Assembly: GCA_022266195.1 (NCBI GenBank)
Contig: WHVY01000002.1
Coordinates: forward strand, 3,735,001 to 3,799,000
Length of the DNA: 64,000 bases
Direction: 5' to 3'
Source: Tetranychus cinnabarinus
Lineage: Eukaryota; Arthropoda; Arachnida; Trombidiformes; Tetranychidae
Part shown: piece after piece, positions 24,249 through 37,850 of the stretch
Position numbering within the stretch: position 1 is the first letter of the stretch
Layout of the letters: the number at the start of each line of letters is the position of its first letter
The notes under the pieces: model-generated
Database searches by the model: none
Told to the model about the DNA's origin: nothing
The model's input: the letters and a program-made list of their open reading frames with translations, nothing else
Program-made: the position numbers and the translations under genes

Positions 24249-25715
24249 ACTATGCGAATTATGTTTCGTCAAAAAATTGTGCAACTATATCCTCATAATC
24301 TGATCGTTTTGCTTTTATATCGGAATCGATCATCAATCAAACCGACTTCAATTTAATACCAAAGCCAGTAAAATACAAAAGCCTATCTTGGTACAAACAC
24401 TATTCAAAATAAAGGACTAAGTCTGACCCTGGAAAAAGCATGATCAAACTCCAACGTTAAAAGTTTCAAACTCATCACCAATTTGTTGAAAAGGTCCCAT
24501 GATCCTGATTCTTCGTCGTTTGTTATTTCTGTATTCTGTGTTGCAATATTGCCATTTTTTCTATTATTTGTGAAATTTACTGGAATATTTGGCTATGAGT
24601 TTAAACAACAAACTACAGACGATGAATCAATCAATCCTGGTTTATTTACTGTCAAACTGTTCAGTGACAATAACAATGGCGGGAACATTCCACCAAAAAA
24701 TCCTGTACCTCAACAGCTAAAATTTTCATTGCCTTTTCCTGTCACAATCTGTTTACCAAAATGCAAAGAAGAAAAATTCCAGAGCAAAGGGTTGGAAAAA
24801 TAAAACAGACGTAAATCCACCTTCTTCAAGTAATCTGCCAAAACGAATTATAGAGCAATAGAATGTTGAATTTTTCTGAAAAATCAATTTAAAGAGAGGA
24901 TAAACAATTCATCGGAAATCGCAACGGAAATCTGAATGTATAACCTACTCCAATTGTTGCTTTTTTAATCGAGTTTCTTACAATGGTTAATGGTTATGAG
25001 CAAAACTCAAAAGAAATGGATATACAGCTGAAACGAGCTCAAAGTTTGATGATAAAGATCTTTACAAACCAAATTGATGTCGAGCAAAATGATAAAAAGG
25101 ATGGAACAATTTTATGAATTCATGAGCAGAGTTACAACACTGAACTAGAATCAGGGGCAAAGAAAATTCTTTGTGATTAAATCATAGACATATTCATTTC
25201 TCACTTCTTCTCTCTCATAATAAATGAAGTTTGAGCAAAAAATGCGAGGGAACAGAATAAACATGATGAGAAATACTTCATCACGCAGCATCTTAAACCG
25301 GATTACACTTGATATTAGATGTTCAGTTGATTTTCTCAGAGTTTTGTTCTGACAGCATAAAGAAACGTTTCTCGTGCATCATTTAAACCATCACCTTTAA
25401 TTTTCATCACAACTGCTAAATAGCTTTCACTGGCACAAACAACAATCTTTTATTCTTGCCATTCTGTAAACCCTCTAACTACCAATTTACTGTATATTTT
25501 ACTTTATATTTAAATTTGAAAAAAAGAAAACAATTTTCTTCTCAAATTTGCAACTTTAAACTGAATCAATTGTTATTATTGTCATTGCCATTACCGTTAT
25601 TGTTTGCTTTGTAGGTTAATTGTTTATCATCGTATTCCTTAATTTCTATTTTGTGTGTGGCTCAAATTTAATTACAATCACTTTCCGTTTGTGATTCTAA
25701 AGACAATTTATAAAC
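24249..25715. other. Intergenic region before the phosphatase
   Basis: Holds the 3' UTR of the membrane-protein gene and the phosphatase promoter. A frame at 24483-24803 has a hydrophobic stretch but no ATG at its start and no family match, so I leave it out as a gene. Confidence 0.45.
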
Positions 25716-28695
25716 ATGTCATCATTAAGCTGGTGGAAAGTTAGCACTCCATCTTGTTCACCTGATGAGCTGAGCGACATTATTACCGCACCTAATGGAG
25801 GCTATTATACTGTACCAACTGATCCATACAATGAAGTCTTTCCAAACATCTATGTTGGAGATGGGTAATTAATTGAATCATCGCACCCAATTTTCACCCG
25901 ATCCCTTCAGCCTTACTAACCCATAGATAACACATAACAGTTTGCCATGAATAACGAGTGCCCAATACACGTAAATTGACGCTTTTGAATCGCTTGGGTC
26001 AGCATCACCAACCGTTACTTCATTGCCATTTTGTTGTCAGTTTGGTAATGATCAAAACAAAATTGAAGGTTAATTAAGACAGAATTTTATTGTAATATTT
26101 TACTATTGTTGATCATCTCACTTTTACCAATATGACAAACCTGTTTAGTTAGTTTTACTTGTTTCTCAAAACGTCTATTAATTATAAGAATCAACAAAAT
26201 ATATAAACTGATTGATTGAAACCTACATTTAATTTACCAGTTGATCAATAGAATCACGCATCTGAACTTTTAATGATTTCCATTATTAATCACTTCTTTA
26301 TAATACAATTTGATTACATAAACAATTGATTCTTCCTTTAAAACATTATTTAACCAAAATTCAATCTGATTCCATTGAAAATGGCTCATGATTTTGACTC
26401 AATATTTCAAATCAATTTCCTTTTTACTTTATTTTTCGATTGTTATTATAGTCATGAAAAAAATTTAAACGTTATTTACTGATTGTGACAATTTAAAGTT
26501 GATATTATAATTAACCTTTGGTTAGATTGGAAAAGCAGAAGTGTTTAATTGTAATCTTTTGACAGAAAAAATGCCTTTTTTCAATTTCTTAATTGGGTTA
26601 AACTGGTGAATTTTGGTTGACAATATTAACCTACTAAGGCACAACTAATGATACTGTTGACATAGATTGCCATGAATTTCAGGGAAAACTAAATGCTCAA
26701 TGAATCAAGGAACATGAATCTCGTAAGTTAGACACCTTTTTCTAGGTCATTACAGGCTTTTCAAGTGAAAATCCACAAATAAAATTAGATTAACTGTGAA
26801 CAGTATAATGTTTTAAAATAACTTTACCAATTCAGTGTTGAGGCCTCAACCTCAACCTCCAGATTACTGATTGTTAACAGTAATTGAAATCTATCTCAGA
26901 TTTCAATTGCTTTTGTTTTTCAAATTGAATAGTCTAACAATAGTTTACTTCAATAGATTTTGTAATTTGCTGATTAATCAACTTGTCTTTTGGCAAATGT
27001 AAATCTTTGCCCGATTCAGCATCTTTATACACAATTAGAGGTTTAAGTTTCAATTTTTCAAATCAACTTGTTGCTGTCAACTTGATTAGAATCACTTTTT
27101 TCTGTATTTCAGCAAAGTCGATGAAGGAACTCAGCAATTCATTTCTTGTTGCTAACTCTAAATCATTTCAAGTTCAAAGTTACAACTTTTCAACACTGTT
27201 TATTATTACATCAATCAAACTGCATTTTTTGCCTCAGTAAACAATTTTCACATTTTTTTCTGTAAACAAAATCAAAAATGTTTTTCTATCTGGAATCAGC
27301 ACAAATTCAATAAAAATTACGATTAACCGACAATTGATTATGTTGCCATCGATAATCCAATATTATTGTACCAAGCAATCGCCTGATTTGTTCATTTCTA
27401 ATAAACACTAATCTGAACTTTAAAATCGATCAATTTTCTTGTTTTTGCTTCTTCGTACTTCTAATTTGTTGATTCTTATAAATTTCAAGGGTTCAAGGCT
27501 CAAGTCTATCTGAGTAAAATTAGGATTTTGATTAATCGCCAAAGCGAATCTAATTTTAATCTTGATTTAAACCAACATTTTCGGCAATTGTTTTTGTTTC
27601 TGTTTCATTGTCATCTTGAACAAATAACTGTGACTTGGATTTGTAACTCAATACAGTAAAAATAATCCAAACTTGTTGATCCAACAAATTGTCAGTGTCA
27701 AGGTAAATGTTAATTTTGATGAATTTAACTTTAGAAGATGATATTGTAATGAGCTTCAATTCATGCTTCAGTTCAATCTAGTTTGTTATTTATAGCCTTC
27801 ATTGTTTGCCTGTAACTTAGATAATGAAAAACGCAACTTTAACCCTTAACGTAGGAGTTTAATTGCATCAAACAAGTGCTGTAATTAACTGAACAAGTTA
27901 TGTTTCGAGTAAAAACTAAAGATCTTGATGAATTTATGTAAAAAAATTTCTGGCAACCTATTTGTAAACACATAATTGTGCCCAGTTTTTTCAATCTCAT
28001 TATTACATGGTAACCTCATTATTCTGGTGAACTTGAAGAACACTTAAATCTAGATGAATCCTTAAGAATCAAGTTATTGATAGCAATTATTAACTTTTCC
28101 CAATTTTAAATCATTTACAGAACAACAGCTTTATGTACTTCACTACTCCGACGACTGGGAATCACTCATGTTTTGAATGCTGCTTGGGGTAAAAGTAGAT
28201 CACTTAATTTGGTAAATACCAATGAATCTTTTTATCGCGATGCTGGAATAGAGTTCATGGGAATTGAAGCTTTGGATATGTCAACCTTTCTACTGTCACC
28301 ACACTTTGAAGCTGCTGCTGATTTCATTGATAAAGCGATCGTCACTGGAGGTGAGATTTTAATTATTTTTAATAGATTATGTCATTTATCAAATTAATTT
28401 CAATTTTTTCTCTTTTTGTTCCACAGGTAAAGTCTATGTTCATTGTCGCCAAGGAATTTCTCGTTCAGCGACTTTGGTTTTGGCTTATTTAATGATTAAA
28501 AGAGATTTCACTGCTCAAGAGGCGGTTAGGACGGTTCGTCGAGAACGAGATATAATTCCGAATGAGGGATTTTTAAAGCAACTTTGCCTTCTCAATGAGA
28601 CTTTATTGCTGGATCGAAGGTTGGCTAAAAAGAGTGAAAGTAAAATGGTTCGAAGTGCCAACAGTAAACCAGTCAACGCAATCACAGTCAATTGA
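25716..28695 (+). CDS. Dual-specificity protein phosphatase (DUSP3-like)
   Basis: A small cytosolic or nuclear dual-specificity phosphatase that would remove phosphate from Tyr and Ser/Thr. Exons 25716-25864, 28121-28350 and 28427-28695 give 216 codons (215 aa), the size of atypical DUSPs. Family blocks are NIYVGDGTTALC, RLGITHVLNAAWGKS and FYRDAGIEFMGIEALD. The catalytic P-loop HCRQGISRS carries Cys133 and Arg139, and the probable general acid is Asp102. AYLMIKRDFTAQEAV and the PNEGFLKQL block complete the fold. No kinase-interaction domain or membrane anchor is present, which favours the DUSP3/13/26 group. The first intron is 2,256 bp. All active-site residues are present, so it should be active. 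Confidence 0.93.
25865..28120 (+). other. Phosphatase first intron
   Basis: 2.3 kb of AT-rich sequence between verified splice sites. Frames at 26983-27240 (+) and 27556-27759 (-) show no motif. No repeat is seen. Confidence 0.6.
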
Positions 28696-29430
28696 AATTT
28701 CTTCAACATCAATAGAACTCATTGTATTCATTAATTTTCAAATATATTATTAAGTTTACTTTGATTATTACATTCAATTACAAATCTTTTCAATAACGAT
28801 TTCCATCTTTATTTATTAATATCCCAATCACCCATTGAACTTTGCTTCATGAGCTTTGGCAAAGTAATTACTTTAGATGGAGGAAAACCAATTATTTATA
28901 GAAAAAATAAATATCATCGATTCTTAATTTCCATGTATATTTAATCTTGAATTCATATTTAAAGTTTCTCCAAGATAATCAAATTTCATTATTTCAACGT
29001 AAATTGGTATCTAAAAAGTTCTTCAATCTAAAAGCCTTTTTATGCAACTTTTTGTATCCAAAACGCTTAGTAAGCAACAGCATCAACTTTAAAATCCCTT
29101 TCAGCTCTTATAGCATAAGCAAATTGGGAAACATTAAAAATATGATCATTTTCCCTTCCATCATGACAATTTCAGAAAATAAGTTACTTAACTTCAAATT
29201 TAAAATCACAGCATATTCATTGTTATTTTGAAAGACACATTGAATAAATCAAGGGCGATGAAAAACTACTAAAGTAAAAATCCTACCAACCATACAAAAA
29301 CAAAACGATTGCTTTGGTCAATGGCTTTAGATCCATTGGGATCTGTCATTGTTAATACACTCTGTGGTGGAAAAAATTCCGTTAATTAGCTTTTGCAGGA
29401 TAATTGCAATTGTTTTTAATTGAGAAGAAT
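28696..29430. other. Intergenic region before the array
   Basis: Phosphatase 3' UTR and spacer. The frame at 28947-29231 has no recognisable content. Homology with the 5' flanks of the downstream tandem genes begins near 29440. Confidence 0.5.
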
Positions 29431-29439
29431 AAAGATGGA

Positions 29440-30433
29440 AATGAGATATTAAGATTATAGTCAGTCAGTTGATGCATTGTATCCAATAAAGTTTGGTTAA
29501 AATTGAACAATCAATTATCGTTTTCTGTTCATTTGAAAAACCTTGCTAATTTTGCACTATTTTCTGAGAAAAAAGCTTATTCCAATTGTGATTAGCTTAC
29601 ATGCAACTATGAATTATCTGATCATGCGATATTTTAGTTTTGTTATTTATCAAAGCTTGCTGTTTTATTTATCACTTCCGAGGAATTCATAGCGTAATCA
29701 TAATTGATCAATTTCCATGTAATATCTATTCTTAAAATTGATTACATCTATTAAAATGCTTTCTGTTTCATGGCTGGCCCAGTAAAAGATGACCAATATT
29801 ATAAGACATAGCATTAGTCGCGGAGATCGAGTAATGGAGCTATGATATGGAGCTATATTAGCCTCAAATGTCAAATCAAAAGTTTTTTTGTAAGCCTTTG
29901 AGTTCTTCGATAATCTACATACTTATATTTATTAAGTTTGAGCCACTCGACTGGGATTCGTGACCGATTCGAGAATTTTCGATATTAATGGTCATTTTCA
30001 TAAATTTTTGTGCAAGTCATCCTCAAAGGTTCTCTATTGGATTAAGGTTACTTCATAGCAGTAACATCGTTCGCACACACTAACCTGAGTCCGTATAAGC
30101 CGAATGTGATCAAAAAATGAGAGCTTGTGCATGGTTTTATCCATAAAAATAGACAATACATTTGCTGATTCTAACTACTAACCTGAATTTCAACGAAATC
30201 CAAGATGCTGGTAACGATAAAATAGTATCTAATCTGTTCATTCAGAGGTTTTTCAATTTTTTTATTTCATTTAACCAAGTAATTAGATACTAAATTTGCA
30301 ATTTCCTAATATTTTGTTTAGTTTCAGCAATTATAAAACGAATCAACTGTTTATCATAAGTCTAATATTTTTAACTTCTATCTATTTTTTCTGTGTAAGG
30401 TGTCTCTACTTTGCATAAAATATTATTGAAAAG
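29440..30433. repeat. Tandem-unit 5' flank, copy A
   Basis: Clearly similar to about 36750-37842 (B) and, from about 29670 on, to about 48760-49610 (C). Shared landmarks include TTTGGTTAAAATTGA, ATGGCTGGCCCAGTAAAAGA (A and B) and the pre-promoter block AGGTTTTT. It contains the decayed Tc1-like transposase described separately. Confidence 0.75.
29880..30130 (-). pseudogene. Decayed Tc1/mariner-like transposase, copy A
   Basis: On the minus strand the sequence around 30020-30050 reads LNPIENL in one frame, the block that follows the second catalytic Asp region in Tc1/mariner transposases. Neighbouring frames give further fragments such as KIYEN and SVTNPSR-like pieces. Stops and frameshifts are frequent. 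The B copy reads LNPIESL near 37460; the C copy (about 48960-49100) is more decayed. The call rests mainly on this short motif. Confidence 0.35.
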
Positions 30434-30441
30434 TATAAAAG
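30434..30441 (+). promoter_or_regulatory. TATA box of gene A
   Basis: TATAAAAG, 112 bp before the ATG. The same element stands at 37843 and 49611 in the paralogues within the conserved context AGTATAAAA. Confidence 0.65.
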
Positions 30442-30552
30442 ACTATTTAATAAACCGTTAATTCATTTACAAATGTTCAGCAACAGCAATTGGGAACAAA
30501 TAGCTGCAATTATCTGTGTTTCTGTTTATTTCTCAATTGAATCTCCATTACA

Positions 30553-33500
30553 ATGTTATTCAAATTTTTAATTGCTTTCACATTGTTTTCATCAATCTCA
30601 ACACGTAAGAATTGAAATTAAAATTTAACCGTCTTAACCTAATATTTATTTCTCAATTAACACAGTCAGTAATTTGGTGGACTTACCATTGAAAGTACCT
30701 AAAGGAAGTTCAGTGATTAATGCTACTTTAACTTATCAAGGATATACTGTAAGTTGAATGAATAAATGTAATAAATGAATAGTTGTTGATCAATCTAACT
30801 TTTAATTTCATCTCTTAGAATGAATTTAAGAAGTATTATTTACAAGAGTTGATATCAGCTTCTGGTCCAACCACTAAAGGTAAAATTTTGATCTCAAGTG
30901 ATACGGATTCCTACTCAATACATTATAATGCTGATTCTTATACTGGTGTGGACAGTAAGGAACGGTTGGTTATTCAAGGTAAGAAGATTCAAGTTTTTTT
31001 TTGATTTCACTGATCGATGGAATGCAAAAGAAAGTGTAAACAGATTCTTGCGATTGGTTTCTCAATAATTGATACCGATGAAATGAACTTCTTTTTTCTC
31101 GAGTCTATTGTTCCAGTTGAGTCAATTTTTTAATTATAACTACTTTTAATTCTCCTATCCAAAGGTACAAATTGTGAACTGTTCATTTACAGCAGTTGGG
31201 ATAAATTTTTACCTGGAATCAAGAAACCTTTACTCAACATGATTCTCTTGATGGGACCTTCGATATTATACAGACTTGATCATTGGTCGTTCAATTGGGT
31301 AACTATTCTGTTTGCTTTATTTTTTCAAATATATTAATCAATTCTATTTTTGTTGATAGAAATCAGTTGCAGATAAAAACATCAGAGGAATCATGATGAA
31401 AGGAGCATCAGCAGAAGTTAATGAAAATTTGAAAGTTACTTTCTATTACAAGAGTACGTCGAAACAATTCAACAATTGATTGATTATAATGAGAAGTTTT
31501 TCACTCTTTTTTTAAACTCAGGTCATCTCGATTACCAATCTGGAATGGAAAGTCCCAGCAGAATTGAATTCAGTGGTTATGAAAGAGCTTCAATTCCAGA
31601 GTCAGAAGAGAATCTCATTCTATATGTAGATATCTATTCTATTCAACATGTAAATATTTTCCTTGAAGACTTAGATCAAGTCCAGAATGAGGTTCAAGTA
31701 AGTATCGGTTGAATAGAAATATTGATTCAGAAATGAAATATTTCTTTTTTTGAATACACTTTTCTATTAATAAATGAAAACATGATGCATGATGAAATTC
31801 ATTGCTTATCCCTTAACTAGCCTCCGCCTGGAATTGGATGTCCACACTACTTATCAGGAAATCAAGATCTACCATCTTTGACAGTTTTGCACATGCACTT
31901 CACCATGGATGAACGAATCCAAGGTTCAACTGCGTCTCGAACAATTAGTCAGGTTAGTTCATCTGAACCAAGATTGGCATTGACAAAAGTATTAGGAAAA
32001 TTCATTGTATTACTAATATTTATAGATTGCGACGATTTTACTGTAATTTATTTTACGAATTTCTAATGATGTTTTATTTCGAAATCTGTAAATGCTGGAT
32101 TCCCAATAATTTTGCACTGCGCTTTATTTGTTATTTGTCATTCGTCATTCAATTCATTTTTGTTGTTAGATTTATGCTGCATATCATTACGATTTTTTGA
32201 GGATCAAAACATTGGTTGGTTCAGAAAGTGAAGTTATTTACGACTATCGACTCGGAGTTTCTTTTCATATTTCAAAGGATGGATCAGTTACTGTGACATC
32301 CATCGACTCGAATACACCTGGAATCGAATCGCATGGAGTATTCACTTTGACCAGTCTTTTCATGCTCGACGGTAGCTTTAAATATCTTGGGAAGCGCAAC
32401 TTGGTAAGAAAATGACGAAAAAAGCACGACTTTGTCATTGAATTTGAGTTTGTTTTGTATTGTAAATAACCATATTGAATCAGCACAGAAATTCAAAAGT
32501 TGCACCATTTGTTGAGTATTCTCTTCTCGATAGACTTTGAGAGGCATGAATTAATCTGATATTGCTCGCCAGTCAATAAATCTTTTGGATTCATTCGTCA
32601 GTAGTTTATTAGAGTCAAACAAATGTATTATTTTATAACATCAAACTTTACAACTTGAATAGCAATAATAGAAAATGAACTTGAAATGAAATACTTGAAT
32701 TTTTATTGAATCTTTTAGAAGCATCGCTCTGGACTCTCTGTTGAAGCATGGGAATCAGTTCAACTCAATGCCAATATCAACGGAAAGAAGGTGGATAAAG
32801 CTGTCATTACTCAATATTTTGCTCCATCGGTAAGTTATTTCAATTGAACTCACAAATTTGTTATCGAAATTAAAGAGGGATTTGTCCAGACAAAATTCAG
32901 TTTGATGCTTTTTGATGATAAATCCATTACTTATTCTAATTTCTATTTGAATTTCGATCTAAATGGCGGTTTTCAGGAAAACGATGACATATTTTATGGC
33001 TACACTCTTGTCAGTACCAAAGTGTCCATCTATGATCATGATCAATCGGTAAATATTAATTTCGATTTTCATTATTCTCAAAATAAGCTCTTATTAAAAT
33101 TAAACTTTATACCTTGTCTTTGAATAGAAAAAAGTTTACACTTGGAAGGATGGTATCACAAGAGATTACATGAACTTTCAAGAGGTTCGATCCATCGAGA
33201 GTATCCGTTCATTAACAGAAAAAGTCAATTACGCTTCTAGCGATGAAAAAGTGATCCTTAACTTCATATTAGAGTGCGTTGGTATGTATTGATAAACAAT
33301 TTTAAAGTTATGAACTTTTGCCATGGAAATTTGGCAGAGATTCAATTGTAAATTCAAAATTTTCGTACTTTTCATTAAACTTTCAACTTGCTGCATTGAA
33401 GTTTAACGAAAACAACATTCGAAGACAACATAAACTTCAACACAGGTAGTTGAAAGTTTATATTGTCTCGAATGTCCTCAATGGTTATTTCGGATCGACT

Positions 33501-35502
33501 ATTACATTGTATTAGTTTACAATTTCAGATAAATATGTGAAATGCAGACTTATTCAGCATGCAAATATTGATTGTGAAAAGCTTTACAATTAACGATTGC
33601 ATGAGATGAAACAAGTAATAATAATGTTGAAATAATACTAATCATAGCGTATTTGCTTTTCTAGCTTCTGATCATAATGCTTGCATCAAACACATAGAGG
33701 ATAATGTTTACTGGTTGAAAGGAGAGTTCCTTTATTTTGTCCTTTTGGTTCAACCAGTCAGTATAATGCGAATAGGCGATATTCAATATCGCTTCACCGA
33801 TGAAAAAGTCGAAATGGAAGTGACATTTCTCGATCTACCACATTTGGAATGTAAGTTGACTGTTACATTTTGACCTCGCTTGAGTGCCATTGAGCTCAGT
33901 AGTTAAACTTTCTTTTCCTTTCCAGTCATTTTCAACTCTGTCTCCATGTCGCTGAGTCAAGAGACATTCACCGAGATGATGACGATAAAGGCTAATAATG
34001 AGCCCGATTGCTTAGAAAAATTATCACAGAATCAATTGACAATCAAGTATATATTCATTTTTGGCTACATGAACATTTCTATGTAACTTATAACTAATAA
34101 CTGTTTTCCTCTTCACTCATCTCTTCATTAGAGCTGTCATTTATAGATCTTCGGATGGCGCCTGTGGATACTTGAGTAATCCTGATGATCTTAAGATAGA
34201 TCTTAAGCAAGGAGAATCATGCAGTGTTTATTTCTTTCCACTGAACAATTTGCATCGAGTTAAACAAGAGCTAACTCTTGACCAGATTCATGATGCATAC
34301 TTGCAAGATGTTGGTAGCACATTTGGAGAATATCGTAAGTACTAATACTTCTCATATTGTTACTTTTACGTGCTGATAATTATTCTTATTATTCCCTCAA
34401 AAGCCAAACGATTGAAGATTATTGATGTAATCGACGTTACTAAAAAAGAGATTGATTCGAAAGACGATATTACCTCTCTAATCAGACCCCATACAAAGTT
34501 GCTAATTGATGGTATGTTCACTGAGTCTGTGCCAGATGCAAAAACTTTTGCTGATTGTTATCGAAACTGTCATAATTCAGATCAAGTTGCATGCGTTACT
34601 TTTTCATTCTGCAACACTGATGGTAAAATTGACTGTAGAGTAAGCAGTTTGCAATCTTCTGAAATTGCTACTCGGGATCAGTCTATTGAAACTGACCCAA
34701 AATGTGGAATTTATTCCATAAGTATTCTCGACAATTATTTCAAAATATCTAATAGGAAAATCAAGTCTCAAATGTCTATTGCGATTGAAAAAGATTCTGT
34801 GTATTCCTGTGCAGAGGCCTGTCACACCTCATCAGAATGTTTATCTTTTCAATATTGTGATGGTTTTTGCAGTTTTGGTGATTTATTGTATACAGATGAA
34901 GCTACTCAATATGATGAAGAATGCGTGATATATTCTCGTAAGTATTCTTACAGGTAACCCAATAAACAGAGCTTAAATTTATCTTATTTTTTTCTCTTTC
35001 TGTGATTCATTTAGCCAAATTAACTGAAATGTATAAAAAAACATCCAATAAAATAGTATCAGATGTGATGATGACCGAAACCAAACTAACCTTAGATCAA
35101 TGTGCTTCATTATGCTTTCTGTTATCTGATGGCGATGAAACTGAATGTAAATCATTCAATTACTGTCCTAAAAGTAGAACAGAAAGTTCTTGTTCATTGA
35201 CTCATTTCTCAGTCAAAAGTCCTAATACAAAAACCACTGATGGAGGTCATTGTTCAAATTACGAGTTGCAAGATTCGAATGGGAAGAAACGAAAAGAGTC
35301 CAGTTCAACTAAAGTGATTAAAGGGACATCGGGATCAGGTGCTTTTGGTATAATAATGTTGTTCCTGTTTGTTGGTGCTTTATTGGGACTCATAGGTCCA
35401 ATTGCTCACTCAAAAATTAAGAAAATGTATGATAATTCAAAAACCAATGAAGATTTTACGTGGAGAAGACAAGATGAGGAGCCCCTAGACAATGTTGATT
35501 AA
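30553..35502 (+). CDS. PAN/Apple-like type I membrane protein, paralogue A
   Basis: Sixteen exons: 30553-30604, 30666-30748, 30819-30978, 31165-31298, 31360-31453, 31522-31697, 31821-31952, 32170-32403, 32719-32829, 32977-33048, 33128-33281, 33665-33850, 33926-34046, 34132-34334, 34404-34937, 35015-35502. Together 978 codons, 977 aa. The start MLFKFLIAFTLFSS is a signal peptide. Residues 20-640 form an ectodomain I cannot assign. Exon 15 codes two cysteine modules (CYRNC...VTFSFC and SCAEAC...SFQYC) and exon 16 a third (CASLC...SFNYC), with the Cys pattern of PAN/Apple domains. A membrane helix (FGIIMLFLFVGALLGLIG) and a 30-residue tail end it. The likely role is a surface receptor or adhesion protein (inference). 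Signal AATAAA follows at 35519. Confidence 0.85.
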
Positions 35503-35518
35503 ATTCATTATGAAATAC

Positions 35519-35524
35519 AATAAA
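35519..35524 (+). terminator. Poly(A) signal of gene A
   Basis: AATAAA 17 bp after the stop codon. The corresponding place after gene B reads AATAAC, because the shared block ends there. Confidence 0.5.
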
Positions 35525-35643
35525 AAATTTGATTAAAAATTAATTGATAAATTTAATAATTTTAATTGCTATAAAATCTTTTTTTATCTTTTGTGCCATG
35601 CCAGTCGTATTCAGATACTGTAGCAAAAGAACATTAGCTGACT

Positions 35644-36030
35644 AGCTACATATTACAGCATTTCTCGATGACTTTGCGACAAGTTGATTGCTCTATCAAT
35701 CGTAGAAATAGAGACATTTTTTGCAAAAGTTTCATTCAATTTTTTCTGAATATCAACTAAGGTCAAGCTAACATTTTCATCAATCCAATTGCGAATTGCA
35801 TCACGTTCATTATCATTCAAAATACCGGATCTACCTTTGTTTAATTTCTTGGTCACTCTTCCTTCCTTCTTCCAAACATTTTCAATTGAATACAATGTTG
35901 TCCTTTTGATCCCAAATGTTTCAATAATTTTATCCTTTGGCAAACCATTCGATAGAGCACTGACAATTCTTGATCTAAGGTCAGCACTAATTTTTGATAA
36001 GATCCTCTATTGGAACTACTTTCAGACATT
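35644..36030 (-). pseudogene. Truncated transposase (HTH part only)
   Basis: The frame that ends at 35653 reads back to about 36010 and codes a helix-turn-helix pair. Key pieces are ISADLRSRIVSALSNGL, KDKIIETFGIKRTTLYSI and a downstream ISTIDRAI recognition-like helix. This is the DNA-binding half typical of Tc1/mariner and IS630-type transposases. The ATG at about 36028 lies in another frame and a stop separates them, unless TTCCAATAG is a splice acceptor. No DDE catalytic half follows: the frame stops after SQSHREML. I take it as a relic. Confidence 0.65.
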
Positions 36031-36102
36031 TTATGGAAAAAAACTTGAAAAATCAATCACAAATTCAACTTTTCAACTTGACTCATTTCAACTCTTTGAG
36101 AT

Positions 36103-36246
36103 GTTGTCTAAATATTCTGAGAACTTGACTAAACAATATGAGAACTGTCGAAACATTTCGAGAAGAGTAACTGGTTTTATGACCGACTTAAGATTTTGTC
36201 TAAACATTTCGAGAAGCCGACTAAACATTGTGAGAACTTGTCTACC
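36103..36246. repeat. Short imperfect tandem repeats
   Basis: Variants of GACTAAACATTTCGAGAA recur about six times in 145 bp next to the transposase relic, spaced roughly 20-40 bp. They may belong to the end of the transposon. Confidence 0.6.
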
Positions 36247-36749
36247 TTTCTGATTACTCATCAAAAGTTACATCAGTACTTTGACTTTCATGAAAACACA
36301 TGCTTGCATTATTAAAAAATAGACGATCAAACTTTCAAATTTGTCCTCGACTTTCTCGAAAAATGTCGATCTGAGAAATTTTACAAAATACTTTTGTGTT
36401 TTAAAGTGTTCGTTTGTTTGTAGAATTGGCCAAACAGGAATATACCACTCGTCTAAAGTCATCGAGAAATGCTGTAGTAATATACCAATCATTCACCCAT
36501 CATCGGACCCGGCTATCAGGAGATGGAATATGCAATAATGCAATATTGATTGGCTGATACTTAATATTTGGCTTATTAAGCATAAGGAAAGCAATCAGTA
36601 AAAGTACAATTTTCCAAAGACTAAACAGCAAACTTGAATTTTTGATCATCTTTCCTTATTTCTTTACTTTTTCCTTTTTTCCATCTAAAAGTTGGTTTTG
36701 ATGTTGTTGAAGAAGCGTTTAATTTTTGGCAATCGGGAAGATTGAGGAT
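36247..36749. other. Spacer between transposase relic and unit B
   Basis: AT-rich, no gene seen. The overlapping frames at 36268-36492 (-) and 36341-36538 (+) mirror each other and have no motif. Confidence 0.5.
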
Positions 36750-37842
36750 AGAATGTCAAGATTGCAGTCAGTTGATGTATTATATTCATCAAAGTTTGGT
36801 TAAAATTGATCAATCGAACATCTTTTTCTGTTTATTTGAAAAACCTTGGTAATTTTGCATTATTTTCTGAGAAAAAGCTTATTCAAATTGTGATAAGCTT
36901 GCATGCAATTATGATTTATCTGATCAGGCAATATTTTTATTGTTATTTATTCAAGCTACCTCAGCTCATAGTTGGTTAGCTCATTTATTCCAAGAATTTC
37001 ATAGAGTGATCATTATTGATCAGTTTCCTTGCAATATCTATTCATGTGATTAGATTCAAAGCGCTTTCTATTCCTAATACTTCATGGCTGGCCCAGTAAA
37101 AGAATACCAATATCATGTGAAGCACAAGACGCCTTAGTCACAGAGACCAAATAAGCTATAACAGAAACATATCGTCAGTTGTTCACTTTGAAACATCATG
37201 TGAAAAATTTAGAATGGAGAAATTTTAGAGATAGACCTTATTTCGACAGATTCAGTATTAAGTTTATTTGTGAACCTTTAACTTCTCCAATAATTTTCTG
37301 GTATTCATTGGCTAGTAAGAGATTTGAACCCTTCTACTGGAATTTATGATCCTTTTTCGACGATTGCCAATTCAAGCTTTGGATTCAATATATTGATAAA
37401 TGTCCATTTTCATTGTATTTTATTATATCTTTGTGCAAGTCATTCACAAAGGCTCTCTATTGGATTAAGACCAAGAGAGCCAACTGGACACTGCAGTAAC
37501 GTCGATCAAAACTAATTAATCCGAGCCCACTATATGTGATCTATGGTTTCATCCATAAAGAGAGACGAAAACCTTTGATTTGACTATTAACCAGAAATTT
37601 ACCGAAATCCAAAAGATGCTGGGGATGATAAAATATAATAGTATCTAATCTGTTTGTTTAGAGGTTTTATCATTTTTTTTATTTCATTTAACCAACAATT
37701 ACCAATATTTTCAGTTTCCTAGAGTGGAGTTTAAAGATTAACAGAACCAAATGTTTTGATAACTTTTATTATTACTGAATTATCTAGTAACTTATTAAAG
37801 CAAGGCGTCTCTGAAAAACTTTATAACAATATAATTGAATAG
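36750..37842. repeat. Tandem-unit 5' flank, copy B
   Basis: Homologous to 29440-30433. Includes the B copy of the Tc1-like relic: the minus strand around 37455-37475 reads LNPIESL. The small plus frame at 37324-37515 is the antisense shadow of that relic. Confidence 0.75.
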
Positions 37843-37850
37843 TATAAAAG
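37843..37850 (+). promoter_or_regulatory. TATA box of gene B
   Basis: TATAAAAG in the same context as in gene A, 106 bp before the ATG. Confidence 0.65.

Noticed and set aside
24483..24803. Open frame of 106 codons with a hydrophobic segment
   Set aside because: It opens with TTG, not ATG, lies in the probable 3' UTR of the preceding gene, and has no family motif or plausible splice partner.
32902..33123. Longer version of exon 10 in gene A starting upstream of the acceptor
   Set aside because: The open frame continues upstream by chance in A and B, but in C that stretch differs and the AG acceptor at the same place gives matching 72 bp exons in all three genes.
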